Of a stretch of DNA of 64,000 nt, positions 26,317-36,000 are shown piece by piece. Made by a program: the position numbers and the translations under genes. Below the pieces are notes generated by a model. The model was not told the origin of the DNA. It did no database searches and was given only the letters and a program-made list of their open reading frames with translations. Each line of letters starts with the position of its first letter. Position 1 is the first letter of the stretch. The DNA is taken from positions 1 to 64,000 of the forward strand of contig CAMCDQ010000006.1 of assembly GCA_945873505.1 (NCBI GenBank), given 5' to 3'. The DNA is from Chitinophaga pinensis (GTDB lineage Bacteria; Bacteroidota; Bacteroidia; Flavobacteriales; Flavobacteriaceae).

Positions 26317-28590
26317 TCACTTCCCGATACTCGCTTTGAACATTCTCATTTCGTTCCATGTGAATTTATCGCCGTATTTTTCCATTAACTCCGCCAAAGA
26401 TTCTCCTTTAAAACCTTTAAATACTTTGGATAAAGCTTGAATTTTATCTTCTGGTAAAACATCATGAAGCTGCACTTGCCCCGATTCTATTAGCTTTGAA
26501 AAATGCCCGTAAATAGTTTGTGCCGTAAGCTTTCTAATGGCAGCGATTTCTTTTATGGAATTTTTTTGTTGCCACAATTGGTAGGTTTCTTGCGTGGTTG
26601 ATTTCTTTGGTGCTTTGGTTTTTGAGACTTTTTTATTGGCATAGCGATCCACATCAAAATCATCTTCAACAAGAGTAATGTTAAGTTCTTTGTATTTCGC
26701 TTGAATTGAATTGATCTTATTGGCTCTGTAGGATTTAATTTCTTCAGAAATCAAGTTTTCTTTGGAAATTGTTGCGCCAGAAACTACTGTGTTTACTAAT
26801 AATTTCGCTTTCATTAATTGCAAAACCACTTTGATTTGCAATTCCTCCAAAACCATTAATTCTTCATAATAGGCTTTTACTTTTTTGACTCTTTTTACTT
26901 CTTCTAATTTCCATAAAATATCATAAACCGCATTGTCCATTGGAATAAAGAAATAATTGAAAGCGGCATGAATTCTGTCGGAAATGTGAGTCATGTCAAA
27001 GGTTTCACTCGCAAATAATTTATCCAATTGCGATAAAAATTTACGGGAGGGTTCCAATAATTCACCGATGGATTCAGCTTGTTTTTTAGCCCAAATAGCG
27101 TGTTTCGATTTTTCAGAAATATCCGACTTTTCGTTATAACTAAACTGATGGTTGCGCCATTCCTGAGCCAAATCGCTCCAGTCGAAAGTGGTTTTTAGAT
27201 AATTTCGAATAAAATTCTTGGTTTCTTGCTCCAATGAAACAGCCAAAACTTCTTCGGTTGCTTTGTTTAAAGAATAATCCATCACGTCTTGATCGTTCGA
27301 AATGCCATTCATTCGCAACGGAGAAAGCAATATCAATCCTTTTAAAGAGCGTAATCGCGATAATGCAACATACGCCTGTCCGGGAAGAAAAACCTGAGAA
27401 ACATCTAGCGCAGCTTTGTCAAAAGTTAATCCCTGGCTTTTATGAACGGTAATTGCCCAAGCCAATTTTATAGGATAATGAACAAATGTTCCTAAAACTT
27501 CTTCGTCAATTTCCTTAGTCATTTCGTTGACTTTGTAGCGAATGTTTTGCCATTCGTATTTTTCAACTTCTATGGTTTTATTTTCTTCTGGAAAATGAAC
27601 TAAAATCTCCTCTTTTGAAAGTGATTTTATGAAACCCATTTTGCCATTGAAATAACGTTTCTCTAATGAAAGATCATTTTTCACAAACATCACTTGAGCG
27701 CCAACTTTCAACTGCAAGTTTTGCTCAATTGGATATATTTTTTCTGGAAAATCATCAACAACATCGGGCTTGAACGTTTCTAATTTTCCTTCCAAATCTT
27801 GCAACGCCTGAGCATTCATTGCGTCAGCTTTGGCATTGTGCGTGGTTAATGTAATGTAACCTTTATTGGCTTTCAAGTCAAAATTGGGTTGCACATATTC
27901 ATTTAAATTTTTAATATCTTCTTGCGAAATTTGATTGTTTCTCAAGTTATTTAAAATCGAAATAAAGGCATCATCCGTTTGACGGAAAATTTTTGATAAT
28001 TCAATGTATAACGGTGGATTTTGCTGAATTACGTGCGAATGAAAGAAGAATTTCCCCTTGTAATATTTCTTTAAAGTGCTCCATTCTTCATCCCTAATAA
28101 CGGGTGGTAATTGTAATAAATCGCCAATAAAAAGTACTTGAACACCACCAAAAGGCATTTTCTTTTTGCGCACCGATTGCATCATAAAGTCAATTGCATC
28201 TAATAAATCAGCGCGCAACATACTCACTTCGTCAATAATTAATAACTCCATGTTTCTGATTACCGATTTCTTTAAACCACTCATTTTGAAGTGTCTAACT
28301 AAAGTGTTTTTGGTTTCGAATTTTACAGTATCAGAAAAATGAGGTGCTGAATTATCAGGAATAAAACCTCCAAAAGGCAACTGAAACATGGAATGAATTG
28401 TAACTCCACCAGCATTTAATGCCGCAATTCCTGTTGGCGCAGCAACAACTGTGTTTTTGTGAGTAGTTTGTATGATTTCTCTTAAAAGAGTGGTTTTACC
28501 CGTTCCGGCTTTCCCTGTCAAAAACACCGAGCGATGCGTTTGATTGATAAATCGTAAAGTAAATTCTGCGGCTTCTGATATGGTTTGCAT
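26317..28590 (-). CDS. PIF1-like superfamily 1B helicase with C-terminal HTH domain
   Basis: A 757-residue ATPase. The P-loop GKAGTGKTTLL (26-36), APTGIAALNAGG motif Ia, IIDEVSMLRADLL (Walker B), GDLLQLPPV (motif III) and the C-terminal AITVHKSQGLTFD and YVALSRLRSL motifs are those of PIF1/RecD-type 5'-3' helicases. A Lys-rich linker (about 645-665) leads to a helix-turn-helix segment (about 665-755, TAQTIYGHFSKLIESG) like the HTH_40 domain of RecQ-type proteins. Role inferred: replication-fork or recombination helicase. The gene is alone in its transcription unit. Confidence 0.9.
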   Translation of the reverse strand: MQTISEAAEFTLRFINQTHRSVFLTGKAGTGKTTLLREIIQTTHKNTVVAAPTGIAALNAGGVTIHSMFQLPFGGFIPDNSAPHFSDTVKFETKNTLVRHFKMSGLKKSVIRNMELLIIDEVSMLRADLLDAIDFMMQSVRKKKMPFGGVQVLFIGDLLQLPPVIRDEEWSTLKKYYKGKFFFHSHVIQQNPPLYIELSKIFRQTDDAFISILNNLRNNQISQEDIKNLNEYVQPNFDLKANKGYITLTTHNAKADAMNAQALQDLEGKLETFKPDVVDDFPEKIYPIEQNLQLKVGAQVMFVKNDLSLEKRYFNGKMGFIKSLSKEEILVHFPEENKTIEVEKYEWQNIRYKVNEMTKEIDEEVLGTFVHYPIKLAWAITVHKSQGLTFDKAALDVSQVFLPGQAYVALSRLRSLKGLILLSPLRMNGISNDQDVMDYSLNKATEEVLAVSLEQETKNFIRNYLKTTFDWSDLAQEWRNHQFSYNEKSDISEKSKHAIWAKKQAESIGELLEPSRKFLSQLDKLFASETFDMTHISDRIHAAFNYFFIPMDNAVYDILWKLEEVKRVKKVKAYYEELMVLEELQIKVVLQLMKAKLLVNTVVSGATISKENLISEEIKSYRANKINSIQAKYKELNITLVEDDFDVDRYANKKVSKTKAPKKSTTQETYQLWQQKNSIKEIAAIRKLTAQTIYGHFSKLIESGQVQLHDVLPEDKIQALSKVFKGFKGESLAELMEKYGDKFTWNEMRMFKASIGK

Positions 28591-28662
28591 TGGCTTAAAT
28601 TAGAAGTTGAAAGTACTACATTTTTTAGAATTTCATTGCTATAATTTCTTTTTTTTGGAAAC

Positions 28663-28692
28663 AAAAAATGCCTTCACTTGAAGACATTTTTT
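28663..28692 (-). terminator. Terminator after the OmpH-like lipoprotein gene
   Basis: AAAAAATG-C-CTTC (28663-28675) pairs with GAAG-A-CATTTTTT (28680-28692), with one mismatch and a 4-nt loop. Runs of A and T flank both sides, so it can work in both directions. In the minus direction it follows the OmpH-like gene. Confidence 0.75.
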
Positions 28693-28733
28693 AAAAATAT
28701 GTTTTTAAGAATTATTTCTTTTTTTCTAACGTT

Positions 28734-29312
28734 TCATTTTTTTTTTGCATCCGCTTTTACGTCAGTTGAAGCTTCTGATTTTGAAGTAGAATTATATTTC
28801 TCATTCAAAAGTTTGATGATGTCTTTTGTGATATCATATTTATCTTCCGCATACAAAATAGTTGCTGCTTCTCCAGTTCCATAAATATAAGCGTATCCTT
28901 TTTCTTTCCCATAAGACTTGATGAATTTCTTGACGTTGCTAACTACAGAATCCATTTCTACTCCACTTTCTTGTTGCAATTGTTGTGACATTGCTTGTTG
29001 TGCATATTGAAGTTGTTGTTCTCTTTTTTGCAATTCAGCGCCTTTTTGTTGCGCCCAAGCTTGACCGTTTACTTGTGCGTTTTTTTGAAAACTTGAAGCT
29101 TCTGATTTAAAACGTGCAATTTCATTTTCCAACTCTTTACCCATCTCTTCGGATTTTGCTTTGTATTTGGCTTCAATGTCTTTTGCTTCTGTATATTCGC
29201 TCATTAATTTTGACGTGTCAACGTAAGCAGTTTTTGTCGCGGCAACTTCTGCCGTTTTACTACAAGAAATAATTGAAAATGCGATTGCGATAAGTACTAA
29301 TGATTTTTTCAT
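28734..29312 (-). CDS. OmpH/Skp-like lipoprotein
   Basis: A 192-residue lipoprotein with lipobox SIISC (Cys 17) and a long helical, Gln/Lys/Glu-rich coiled coil (about 35-115). The start of the mature part, AYVDTSKLMSEYTEAKD, and the end of the domain, YIYGTGEAATILYAEDKYDIT, fit the OmpH/Skp family of periplasmic chaperones. Unlike E. coli Skp it is lipid-anchored. The C-terminus is Lys-rich and ends at a run of ten A/T bases where sequencing errors could move the stop by a few residues. Confidence 0.88.
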   Translation of the reverse strand: MKKSLVLIAIAFSIISCSKTAEVAATKTAYVDTSKLMSEYTEAKDIEAKYKAKSEEMGKELENEIARFKSEASSFQKNAQVNGQAWAQQKGAELQKREQQLQYAQQAMSQQLQQESGVEMDSVVSNVKKFIKSYGKEKGYAYIYGTGEAATILYAEDKYDITKDIIKLLNEKYNSTSKSEASTDVKADAKKK

Positions 29313-29382
29313 CCTAATTTTTAATTGTTTTTTTAATTGTTGGTAAAAGTATAAATTTTTGATTAATAAATTTAAAAAGTTT

Positions 29383-29390
29383 CAAACTTA
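29383..29390 (-). promoter_or_regulatory. -7 element TAAGTTTG for the OmpH-like gene
   Basis: On the minus strand TAAGTTTG lies about 70 nt upstream of the start codon. No clear TTG at the usual distance. Confidence 0.35.
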
Positions 29391-29543
29391 GCTAATTTTA
29401 TAACTATAAGATTTTACAATGGTTTTAATCTTTGTTATAATTTAAAGCTATAAAAAGTGGCTTTATTAGATTTGAAATGCAAAACGTTCTCAAAAAAGAC
29501 AGTAAAGTATATGTTTCAGATAAAAAACTCCTTTTAAATCGCT

Positions 29544-30404
29544 TTAAACTGCTTTTTGGTTGTTTTTTAAGACGTAAATGTGCGATGAAAACTCTAAACT
29601 TCGATTTGCCTTCCAATTTGATACTAATCCAATCCAAAATGCTTTTATGAAATTCATTTTTCCGTTTTTATATTTTTCAGATAACAAACTCACATAAAAG
29701 GAATCGAATTTCATTGGAAGCACTTTTTCTAATTTGATTTCTTCTTTTTCAAAAAGTAATTTTATCGCTGTTTTAGAAAAATGCCAAAAATGGATTGGCA
29801 CATCATAGGCCGCCCAAAACTTTCCATAATATTTTGCGTCGAAAGATTTGAAATTGGGAACTGCAATAATTATTGTTCCATTTGGCTTTACTAATCTTTT
29901 CAATTCTTTGATTTGATTTTCTAAATTTGGAACATGTTCTAAAACGTGCCACATTGTAATTACATCAAAAGTATGGCTTTCTAATTCTTCCGTTGATGAT
30001 GAAAATTCCACTCCTTTTTTAACAGCGATTGCTTTGGCTTTTTCACTTGGCTCTATGCCAATTGTAATCCAACCCTTTTCTTTTGCAGTCAACAAAAAAT
30101 CTCCTGTTCCGGCTCCAATGTCTAATAATTTTCCTTTGTTTGGACTACAACTATTTATTAAATTTAGTTTGTTTTTAAGCGCAATACTTTTTATAAAATG
30201 ATATGCTTTTTCAAATAACGAACGTTTAGAATCGGTGTGAGAAATATAGTCAACGCTTTCATAATATTTTCCGAGATTGTCAAGACTTGGCTGCGGCGAT
30301 GTAATTAACATATCCAAAATTTCGTCATAATACAAATCAAATACTTCTTTTGAAACAGAATAATCTTTTATGGTTAGGAAGTGTTTTTTATTTGAAATAT
30401 CCAT
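29544..30404 (-). CDS. Class I SAM-dependent methyltransferase
   Basis: A 286-residue methyltransferase of the Methyltransf_23 type. Motif I is LLDIGAGTGDFL (about 93-104), the acidic post-I residue is in GIEPSEKA, and the later TMWHVLEHVPN is typical of this group. The N-terminal 90 residues are helical. The substrate cannot be told; relatives act on surface polysaccharide or small molecules. Located downstream of mnmG on the same strand, 186 bp away, with a parS-like site and sequence repeats between. Confidence 0.85.
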   Translation of the reverse strand: MDISNKKHFLTIKDYSVSKEVFDLYYDEILDMLITSPQPSLDNLGKYYESVDYISHTDSKRSLFEKAYHFIKSIALKNKLNLINSCSPNKGKLLDIGAGTGDFLLTAKEKGWITIGIEPSEKAKAIAVKKGVEFSSSTEELESHTFDVITMWHVLEHVPNLENQIKELKRLVKPNGTIIIAVPNFKSFDAKYYGKFWAAYDVPIHFWHFSKTAIKLLFEKEEIKLEKVLPMKFDSFYVSLLSEKYKNGKMNFIKAFWIGLVSNWKANRSLEFSSHIYVLKNNQKAV

Positions 30405-30479
30405 TTTTAGTTTTCAGTGGTCAGTTTTTAGTAATCAGTTTAGCAACATTGCCAAAAATTTACATATAAAATTAATAAT

Positions 30480-30495
30480 AGTTTCACGTGGAACA
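30480..30495 (-). promoter_or_regulatory. parS: parS-like site 1
   Basis: The plus strand reads AGTTTCACGTGGAACA, so the minus strand reads TGTTCCACGTGAAACT. This matches the two sites at 32502 and 32671 at 15 of 16 positions in the opposite orientation. It lies in the non-coding space downstream of mnmG. Confidence 0.75.
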
Positions 30496-30590
30496 ATTTA
30501 ATTTTTAGTGGTCAGTGGCTGGCTTTAAGTGATCCGTTTGGTGCAATTACTAGATAACTGTTTACTTAAAACTGAATACTGAACACTTTA

Positions 30591-32462
30591 TTATCGTCCC
30601 ATATAAATTAGCAATACCGAAATATCACTTGGGGAAACTCCGCTAATTCTCGATGCTTGAGAAATAGTAACTGGTCGAATTTTTCCCAGCTTCTGTCTTG
30701 CTTCAATCGACATTGATTTTATTTTATTATAATCAAAATCTTCCGGGATTTTCACATCTTCCAAACGAGTTAATTTGTTGGCGTTGTTTCTTTCTTTTTC
30801 GATATATCCTGAATATTTAACTTGTATTTCCGCTTGTTCTAATATCTCTAAATCAACTTCATTCGCATCAATATAATCCTTTACTTTTTGTAATTGCATC
30901 ATGTCGTTCAACTCAATTTGAGGACGAGAAAACATCTTAAACATCTTATCGCTTTGGTTCACTAAAGCCGTTTCTTTTGCTTCCAAAATAGGATTTGCTT
31001 CTGCAGCAGTAATACTTGTTTCTTTGAAAAAAGCAACCATTTTTTCAGATTCTTTTAGCTTGTGTTCCATTCGTCGCAAACGCAATTCTGAAGCCAATCC
31101 AATTTCGTGAGACATTGGCGTCAATCTAAAATCGGCGTTATCTTGACGTAAAAGGGTTCTAAATTCAGCTCTTGAAGTAAACATTCTATAAGGCTCTTCC
31201 GTTCCTTTTGTGATTAAATCGTCAATTAAAACTCCAATATATGCTTCGTCTCTTTTTAAAATCATTGGCGCTTTTTCCTGAACTTTTAAAGCCGCATTAA
31301 TCCCCGCCATCAATCCTTGCGAAGCCGCTTCTTCGTATCCTGTAGTTCCGTTTATTTGTCCAGCGAAATATAACCCTTCAACTAACTTGGTTTCTAAAGT
31401 GTGTTTTAATTGTGTTGGTGGAAAATAATCGTATTCAATTGCATATCCAGGACGGAAAAACTTAACGTTTTCAAATCCCACAACAGAGCGCAAAGCTTTA
31501 AATTGAATGTCTTCTGGCAATGAAGTAGAAAAACCATTTACATAAACTTCAACCGTATTCCACCCTTCCGGCTCTACAAATAACTGGTGCCTGTCTTTGT
31601 CTGCGAAACGGTTTATTTTATCTTCAATTGATGGACAATATCTTGGCCCAATACTTTTTATTCTTCCGTTAAACATTGGCGAACGGTCAAAACCTTCTCT
31701 CAAAATATCGTGAACATCCAAAGACGTGTACGTCATATAACACGATTTTTGATGAACTAACGGTTTTGTAATATCTGAATAAGAGAATTTATCTGGTTTT
31801 GCATCGCCTTTTTCTTCATTCATTTTTGAATAATCCAACGATCTTCCATCCACACGTGGCGGCGTTCCGGTTTTCATTCTACCTGATTCAAAACCTGCTT
31901 TTACTAAATCTTCCGTGATTCCGTAGGCCGCACTTTCGCCAGCTCTTCCTCCTCCGAATTGTTTTTCTCCAATATGAATTAATCCATTTAAGAAAGTTCC
32001 ATTCGTTAAAACGACAGATTTGGCTTTGATTTCAATACCTAAAGAAGTTTTAATTCCTTTAATTTTTCCATCTTCTATGATTAAACCACCAACCATTTCT
32101 TGATAGAAATCGAGGTTTGGGGTTTGCTCCAACATCAATCGCCATTCTTCTGCGAAACGCATTCTGTCGCTTTGAACCCTTGGCGACCACATTGCAGGAC
32201 CTTTAGATTTATTCAACATTTTGAATTGGATTGCGGTTCTATCGGAAACAATTCCTGAATAACCACCAAGCGCATCAATCTCCCGAACTATTTGTCCTTT
32301 GGCGATTCCTCCCATTGCGGGATTGCACGACATTTGAGCAATATTTTGCAAACTCATTGTGACCAATAATGTTTTGGCCCCTAAGTTAGCTGCTGCCGCG
32401 GCAGCTTCTGAACCCGCGTGGCCTGCGCCAACTACAATTACATCGTATATTTCTTGAAACAA
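30591..32462 (-). CDS. mnmG: tRNA uridine-5-carboxymethylaminomethyl modification enzyme MnmG (GidA)
   Basis: A 623-residue FAD-dependent enzyme that, with MnmE, installs cmnm5 on the wobble uridine of several tRNAs. The FAD-binding GAGHAGSEAA (12-21), CNPAMGGIAKGQ, and GTFLNGLIHIG motifs are present. The conserved second FAD site reads AGQINGTTGYEEAASQG. Length matches the family. The start is ATG (MFQEIYDVI). parS-like sites flank it upstream and downstream; mnmG/gidA is close to oriC in many bacteria. Confidence 0.97.
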   Translation of the reverse strand: MFQEIYDVIVVGAGHAGSEAAAAAANLGAKTLLVTMSLQNIAQMSCNPAMGGIAKGQIVREIDALGGYSGIVSDRTAIQFKMLNKSKGPAMWSPRVQSDRMRFAEEWRLMLEQTPNLDFYQEMVGGLIIEDGKIKGIKTSLGIEIKAKSVVLTNGTFLNGLIHIGEKQFGGGRAGESAAYGITEDLVKAGFESGRMKTGTPPRVDGRSLDYSKMNEEKGDAKPDKFSYSDITKPLVHQKSCYMTYTSLDVHDILREGFDRSPMFNGRIKSIGPRYCPSIEDKINRFADKDRHQLFVEPEGWNTVEVYVNGFSTSLPEDIQFKALRSVVGFENVKFFRPGYAIEYDYFPPTQLKHTLETKLVEGLYFAGQINGTTGYEEAASQGLMAGINAALKVQEKAPMILKRDEAYIGVLIDDLITKGTEEPYRMFTSRAEFRTLLRQDNADFRLTPMSHEIGLASELRLRRMEHKLKESEKMVAFFKETSITAAEANPILEAKETALVNQSDKMFKMFSRPQIELNDMMQLQKVKDYIDANEVDLEILEQAEIQVKYSGYIEKERNNANKLTRLEDVKIPEDFDYNKIKSMSIEARQKLGKIRPVTISQASRISGVSPSDISVLLIYMGR

Positions 32463-32501
32463 ATTTTTATTTATTTAATGTTCGTTTTTCTTTATTGTGA
32501 A

Positions 32502-32517
32502 TGTTCCACGTGAAACA
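32502..32517 (+). promoter_or_regulatory. parS: parS-like site 2
   Basis: TGTTCCACGTGAAACA, one substitution from the widely conserved parS palindrome TGTTTCACGTGAAACA. It lies just upstream of mnmG, 169 bp from site 3 and in the same orientation. Confidence 0.85.
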
Positions 32518-32663
32518 TTGTTTTTTTTCTGTCAATTCCAAATGCAAAAATACAAAAAAATAATAGCCCCGATTGAAAGGAAAATCCTCGGGGTTTTTAC
32601 CGAGAGATTTGGAAAGAAAGCGGGAATTACATTTGTTGAAAAATCCCGAAAATTCGCTCCTGA

Positions 32664-33086
32664 TTATTGTTGTTCCACGTGAAACATTCGCATTTTTTCT
32701 TCTTCTTTTTCTCGCATTATTTTCTCGTCAGATTCCGTTTTATCCTTGTATCCGCAATAGTGTAAAACGCCATGAACGAGGACGCGCTTGATTTCTTCGA
32801 GGAATGTGACGTTGAAATCGGATGCGTTTTCGCGAACTCTTTCAACGGAAATAAAAACATCTCCATGTAGCTCATTTCCTACAGAATAGTCAAAGCTAAT
32901 GATGTCGGTTAGCGTGTCGTGGTCGAGGTATTGCTGGTTGATTTCGAGCAAATATTCGTCGTCGCAAAACACGTAATTGATGTCGCCTTCTTTTTTATTT
33001 TCTGATAAAATAACGGCAGAAAGCCATTTTGAAAAGTCGGCTTCGTGGTCTAATTCGAAATCTGTTTCGTAGTTAAAACTAATCAT
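32664..33086 (-). CDS. ybeY: Endoribonuclease YbeY (rRNA maturation)
   Basis: A 140-residue YbeY involved in 16S rRNA 3' maturation and ribosome quality control. The metal motif reads HGVLHYCGYKDK, with H105 and H109. The third histidine of the standard HGxLHLxGYDH is replaced by K/D, as I recall from other Bacteroidota. TLTDIISFDY is the conserved N-terminal block. The C-terminal residues MFHVEQQ are set by an embedded parS-like site. It overlaps the DUF4175 gene stop-to-start by 8 bp. Confidence 0.93.
   Translation of the reverse strand: MISFNYETDFELDHEADFSKWLSAVILSENKKEGDINYVFCDDEYLLEINQQYLDHDTLTDIISFDYSVGNELHGDVFISVERVRENASDFNVTFLEEIKRVLVHGVLHYCGYKDKTESDEKIMREKEEEKMRMFHVEQQ
32671..32686 (+). 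promoter_or_regulatory. parS: parS-like site 3, inside the end of ybeY
   Basis: TGTTCCACGTGAAACA, identical to site 2. It forms codons for the residues MFHVEQ near the C-terminus of YbeY on the opposite strand. Confidence 0.85.
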
Positions 33087-36000
33087 TGTTTTTGAAATAT
33101 TCTTTAACCTTTTGGTTAAAATTGGAACGCAAAGGTAGGGTTTGTCGGTTTAAAATCTCGATGCTGTTGAGATATTCTTGCAAATTGGAAGGCAACGGTT
33201 TGCTTTGGTTGTTGAAATCTTTGAGATTGGTTTGCGATTGACGCTTCTTTTCCTCGCCTTGTTGTTGCGTTGCTTTCTCTAATTTAAGCAATTCATACTG
33301 TAAATTTAGCATCTTTTGAAGGGTTTCGTTATTGAAACCCTTGTTCAATAATTGCTTCTCGATTTGCTTCATTTGCTCTAAAGAATTTTGGCTATTTCCG
33401 CCAATTCCTTCTTTGTTTAAAGCGTTTTGTAGTGCTTCCCGAAGTTGTTTTTGCTCTTGATAAATCTTCATTATTTCGCCAGCATTTCCCTCTCCGTCTT
33501 CGCCATTTTCGCCTCCTTGTGAATCCCCAGTTCCGGATTTTCCGTCCTTGCCAGATTTTCCTTTTTCGCCTTCTCCGGGTTTCTTTCCGTCTCCAGGTTT
33601 TTGACCTTTTTTCATTCCTTCTTTCATTTTTTCGCCAAGACCTTCTTGCTTTTTGATAATGTCTGGGAGTTGCGTTCCTGCGCCCTGTTCCTTTCCAGGT
33701 TTTGGTTTTCCGCCTTTTCCAGCACCAGACATTTGCATTTCGGATTGCATATTATTTAAGGCATCGCTTAAGAAATTAGCTAATTTATTTGCTGCCGAAA
33801 TCGTATATTGTTGGTGAGAAAGTCCTTTTGGAATTTGAGAATCGACAAAACTTTCCAAAGCCTTTTCAATATTATAATGCACATTTCCGATTTCTTTCGT
33901 AACATCTTCGGCAATTTTTGGGTTTCTTAAAGACATTGCAAACAAACTATCATCAACGTGTTTGAATTGTTGTTTTAAATTTTGTTGCGTTTTTAAATCT
34001 TTATTAAACGACGGCGAACCACGTTTCAAACCTTTGAATTGTTTCATTAAATCTTCTTGGGAAAAAGAAAATGCCAATAAATTATCTAGGATTTGACGCA
34101 ACATTTTAACATCTTCTTCGAGTTGCTCCATTTCTCCACCCTCCATACTTTCCGTAATTTGACCCCCCATTTCTTTCATCTTTTTGGCGGCACTTTTCTG
34201 TTTTGGTTTGGCTTTATCTTTCTTGTCTTTTAGCAATTCGTCAGATGCTTTTTTCAAATCCTCGTCAATGCTTTTTTCTTTTTCAGCATCTTTTGGAAGA
34301 TCAACAGGGGCTTTCAACTCCTTATTTTCTTTTTCCAATTCCTTTAAATCCTCTTGGATTTTATCAAATTCCTTATTGATTTCGTCTTGCTTTTCGGTTT
34401 TATTATCCTTATCGTTTTCGGATAATTTATCTTGCTTATCCGCTAATTTATCTAATTTATCTGCAATTTGTTCTGCCTTTTTTTTAACGTAATATTTCTT
34501 GGTTAACTCAACCAATTGTTCTAAATTCTTGGTTTGAATTTTACTCATTTGTTTGAATTTCTCTAATTTATCAAACAATTCTTCGTTCTTAATTTTATCG
34601 TTCAACTCTTTTAGTTCGTCCAATAATTTTTGGTTTTTCTCTAAATCTTTATCTGCTTTTTCCAATCGTTTTTCAAGCTCCTCCTTGAATTCGTCTTTTT
34701 TATCGGTTTTAAATTTATCCAAATTATCTTCCATCTTTTTAGCAAATTCCTTCATCATTTCGTCTTGTTGCTTTTGACGTTTGATAAAATCATTGACTTT
34801 TTGCTGGTCTTTGAATTCTAAACTTTCCTTCTCTTTTCCGTTTTTTTGCAGCTTTTCAATTTCTGAAATTTGCTTGTCTTGGTTTTTTAATGACTTTTCT
34901 AAACTGTTGATAGTGTTGTTTTGCTCTTGCAAAATTTGATCTTCTTTTTCTTCGTCAGTTGCAACTCTGTTATAAAAAACAGATGATTTTGAACTTTTGA
35001 AATTGTGAAGCGCGTCGTTATCAAAAACCTCAAAATAATATTCATAAGAAACGCCTTGAGCCACCGGAAGATTGCTTGGAAATGCAAATACAAATTGGTC
35101 GTAAATATCTTTTTTTACAGCAATTGTTCCGCGTTTTGCGGTTTGTGGCTTGTCTTTTACGTAGTAAATAACTTGAAGTCTATTCAGCCCATAATCGTCA
35201 GATACCTGGCCTAAAACGTAGTTGTTAGAAACCTTTAAACTGTCTGGTGCATTGTTCACATTGATTGTTGGAAACTGATCTTTGATTACAGAAATTTGGT
35301 AATTCAATTTCTCGTAATTTTTCACTTTATTATTAGATGTAACTATATTATATTCAGTGTTTTGAGAAATATTTTTAGTTAGTTTAAATGAATTATCATC
35401 TTTCAAAAATGAATAATTAGATTTCAAATCCGACCAATTTATGCTTTGTGTGGCAATCGTATTTATTTTCCAAGTTACAAAAGTTCCTTCAGGAAGTATG
35501 GCGTTTCCTGTTCCTTTAATGATTTCAGGTTTTTTATTTAAATACGATGGGAAATTTAAAACCATTTCCAAATTTGAAATTGACGGAACCGTTATAACCG
35601 ATAATTCAAACTCTTCTGATGAAACTTCATTCGCCTCCACGTGAAACGAAACATTAGTTGTTGGCTTCTCAATTTTAAATTGGAATTCCCCATTAGCGGT
35701 GTTTTCCATAAAATAACTTTCGTCGCCAATAAAAATCATCGCATTCTCAGGAATTACTTTTCCTTCAGATCTTACTTTTAGAATGAAGTCTTTATTTTGT
35801 TCGGTTTGCAAATCTTTATTTAAAACTACAAATTTAAAAGGTGCTGGCGGAAGAAATTGTTGTTTGAAATGAACGACACGATTTAAACTTTGAGATAAAA
35901 TTTTGCCGTTACCAGAAATATAAAAGAGGGCAAAAAACAATATTGGAAGCAAAGCAAACGGCAAATATTTTTTATTAGCATTAAATTTAATCGCATTTCC

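Noticed and set aside
28734..28760. Possible frameshift at the ten-base A/T run at the end of the OmpH-like gene
   Set aside because: Either frame ends within a few codons with a Lys-rich tail, so the product is barely changed; no evidence for programmed slippage.
32497..32682. 61-codon frame between mnmG and ybeY
   Set aside because: It is formed by the spacer with parS-like sites and overlaps the ybeY end; no protein features.
35638..35648. Fourth parS-like match (CCACGTGAAAC) in the DUF4175 gene
   Set aside because: Only the central 11 bases match; the outer bases on both sides differ, so it is probably coincidental codon sequence.
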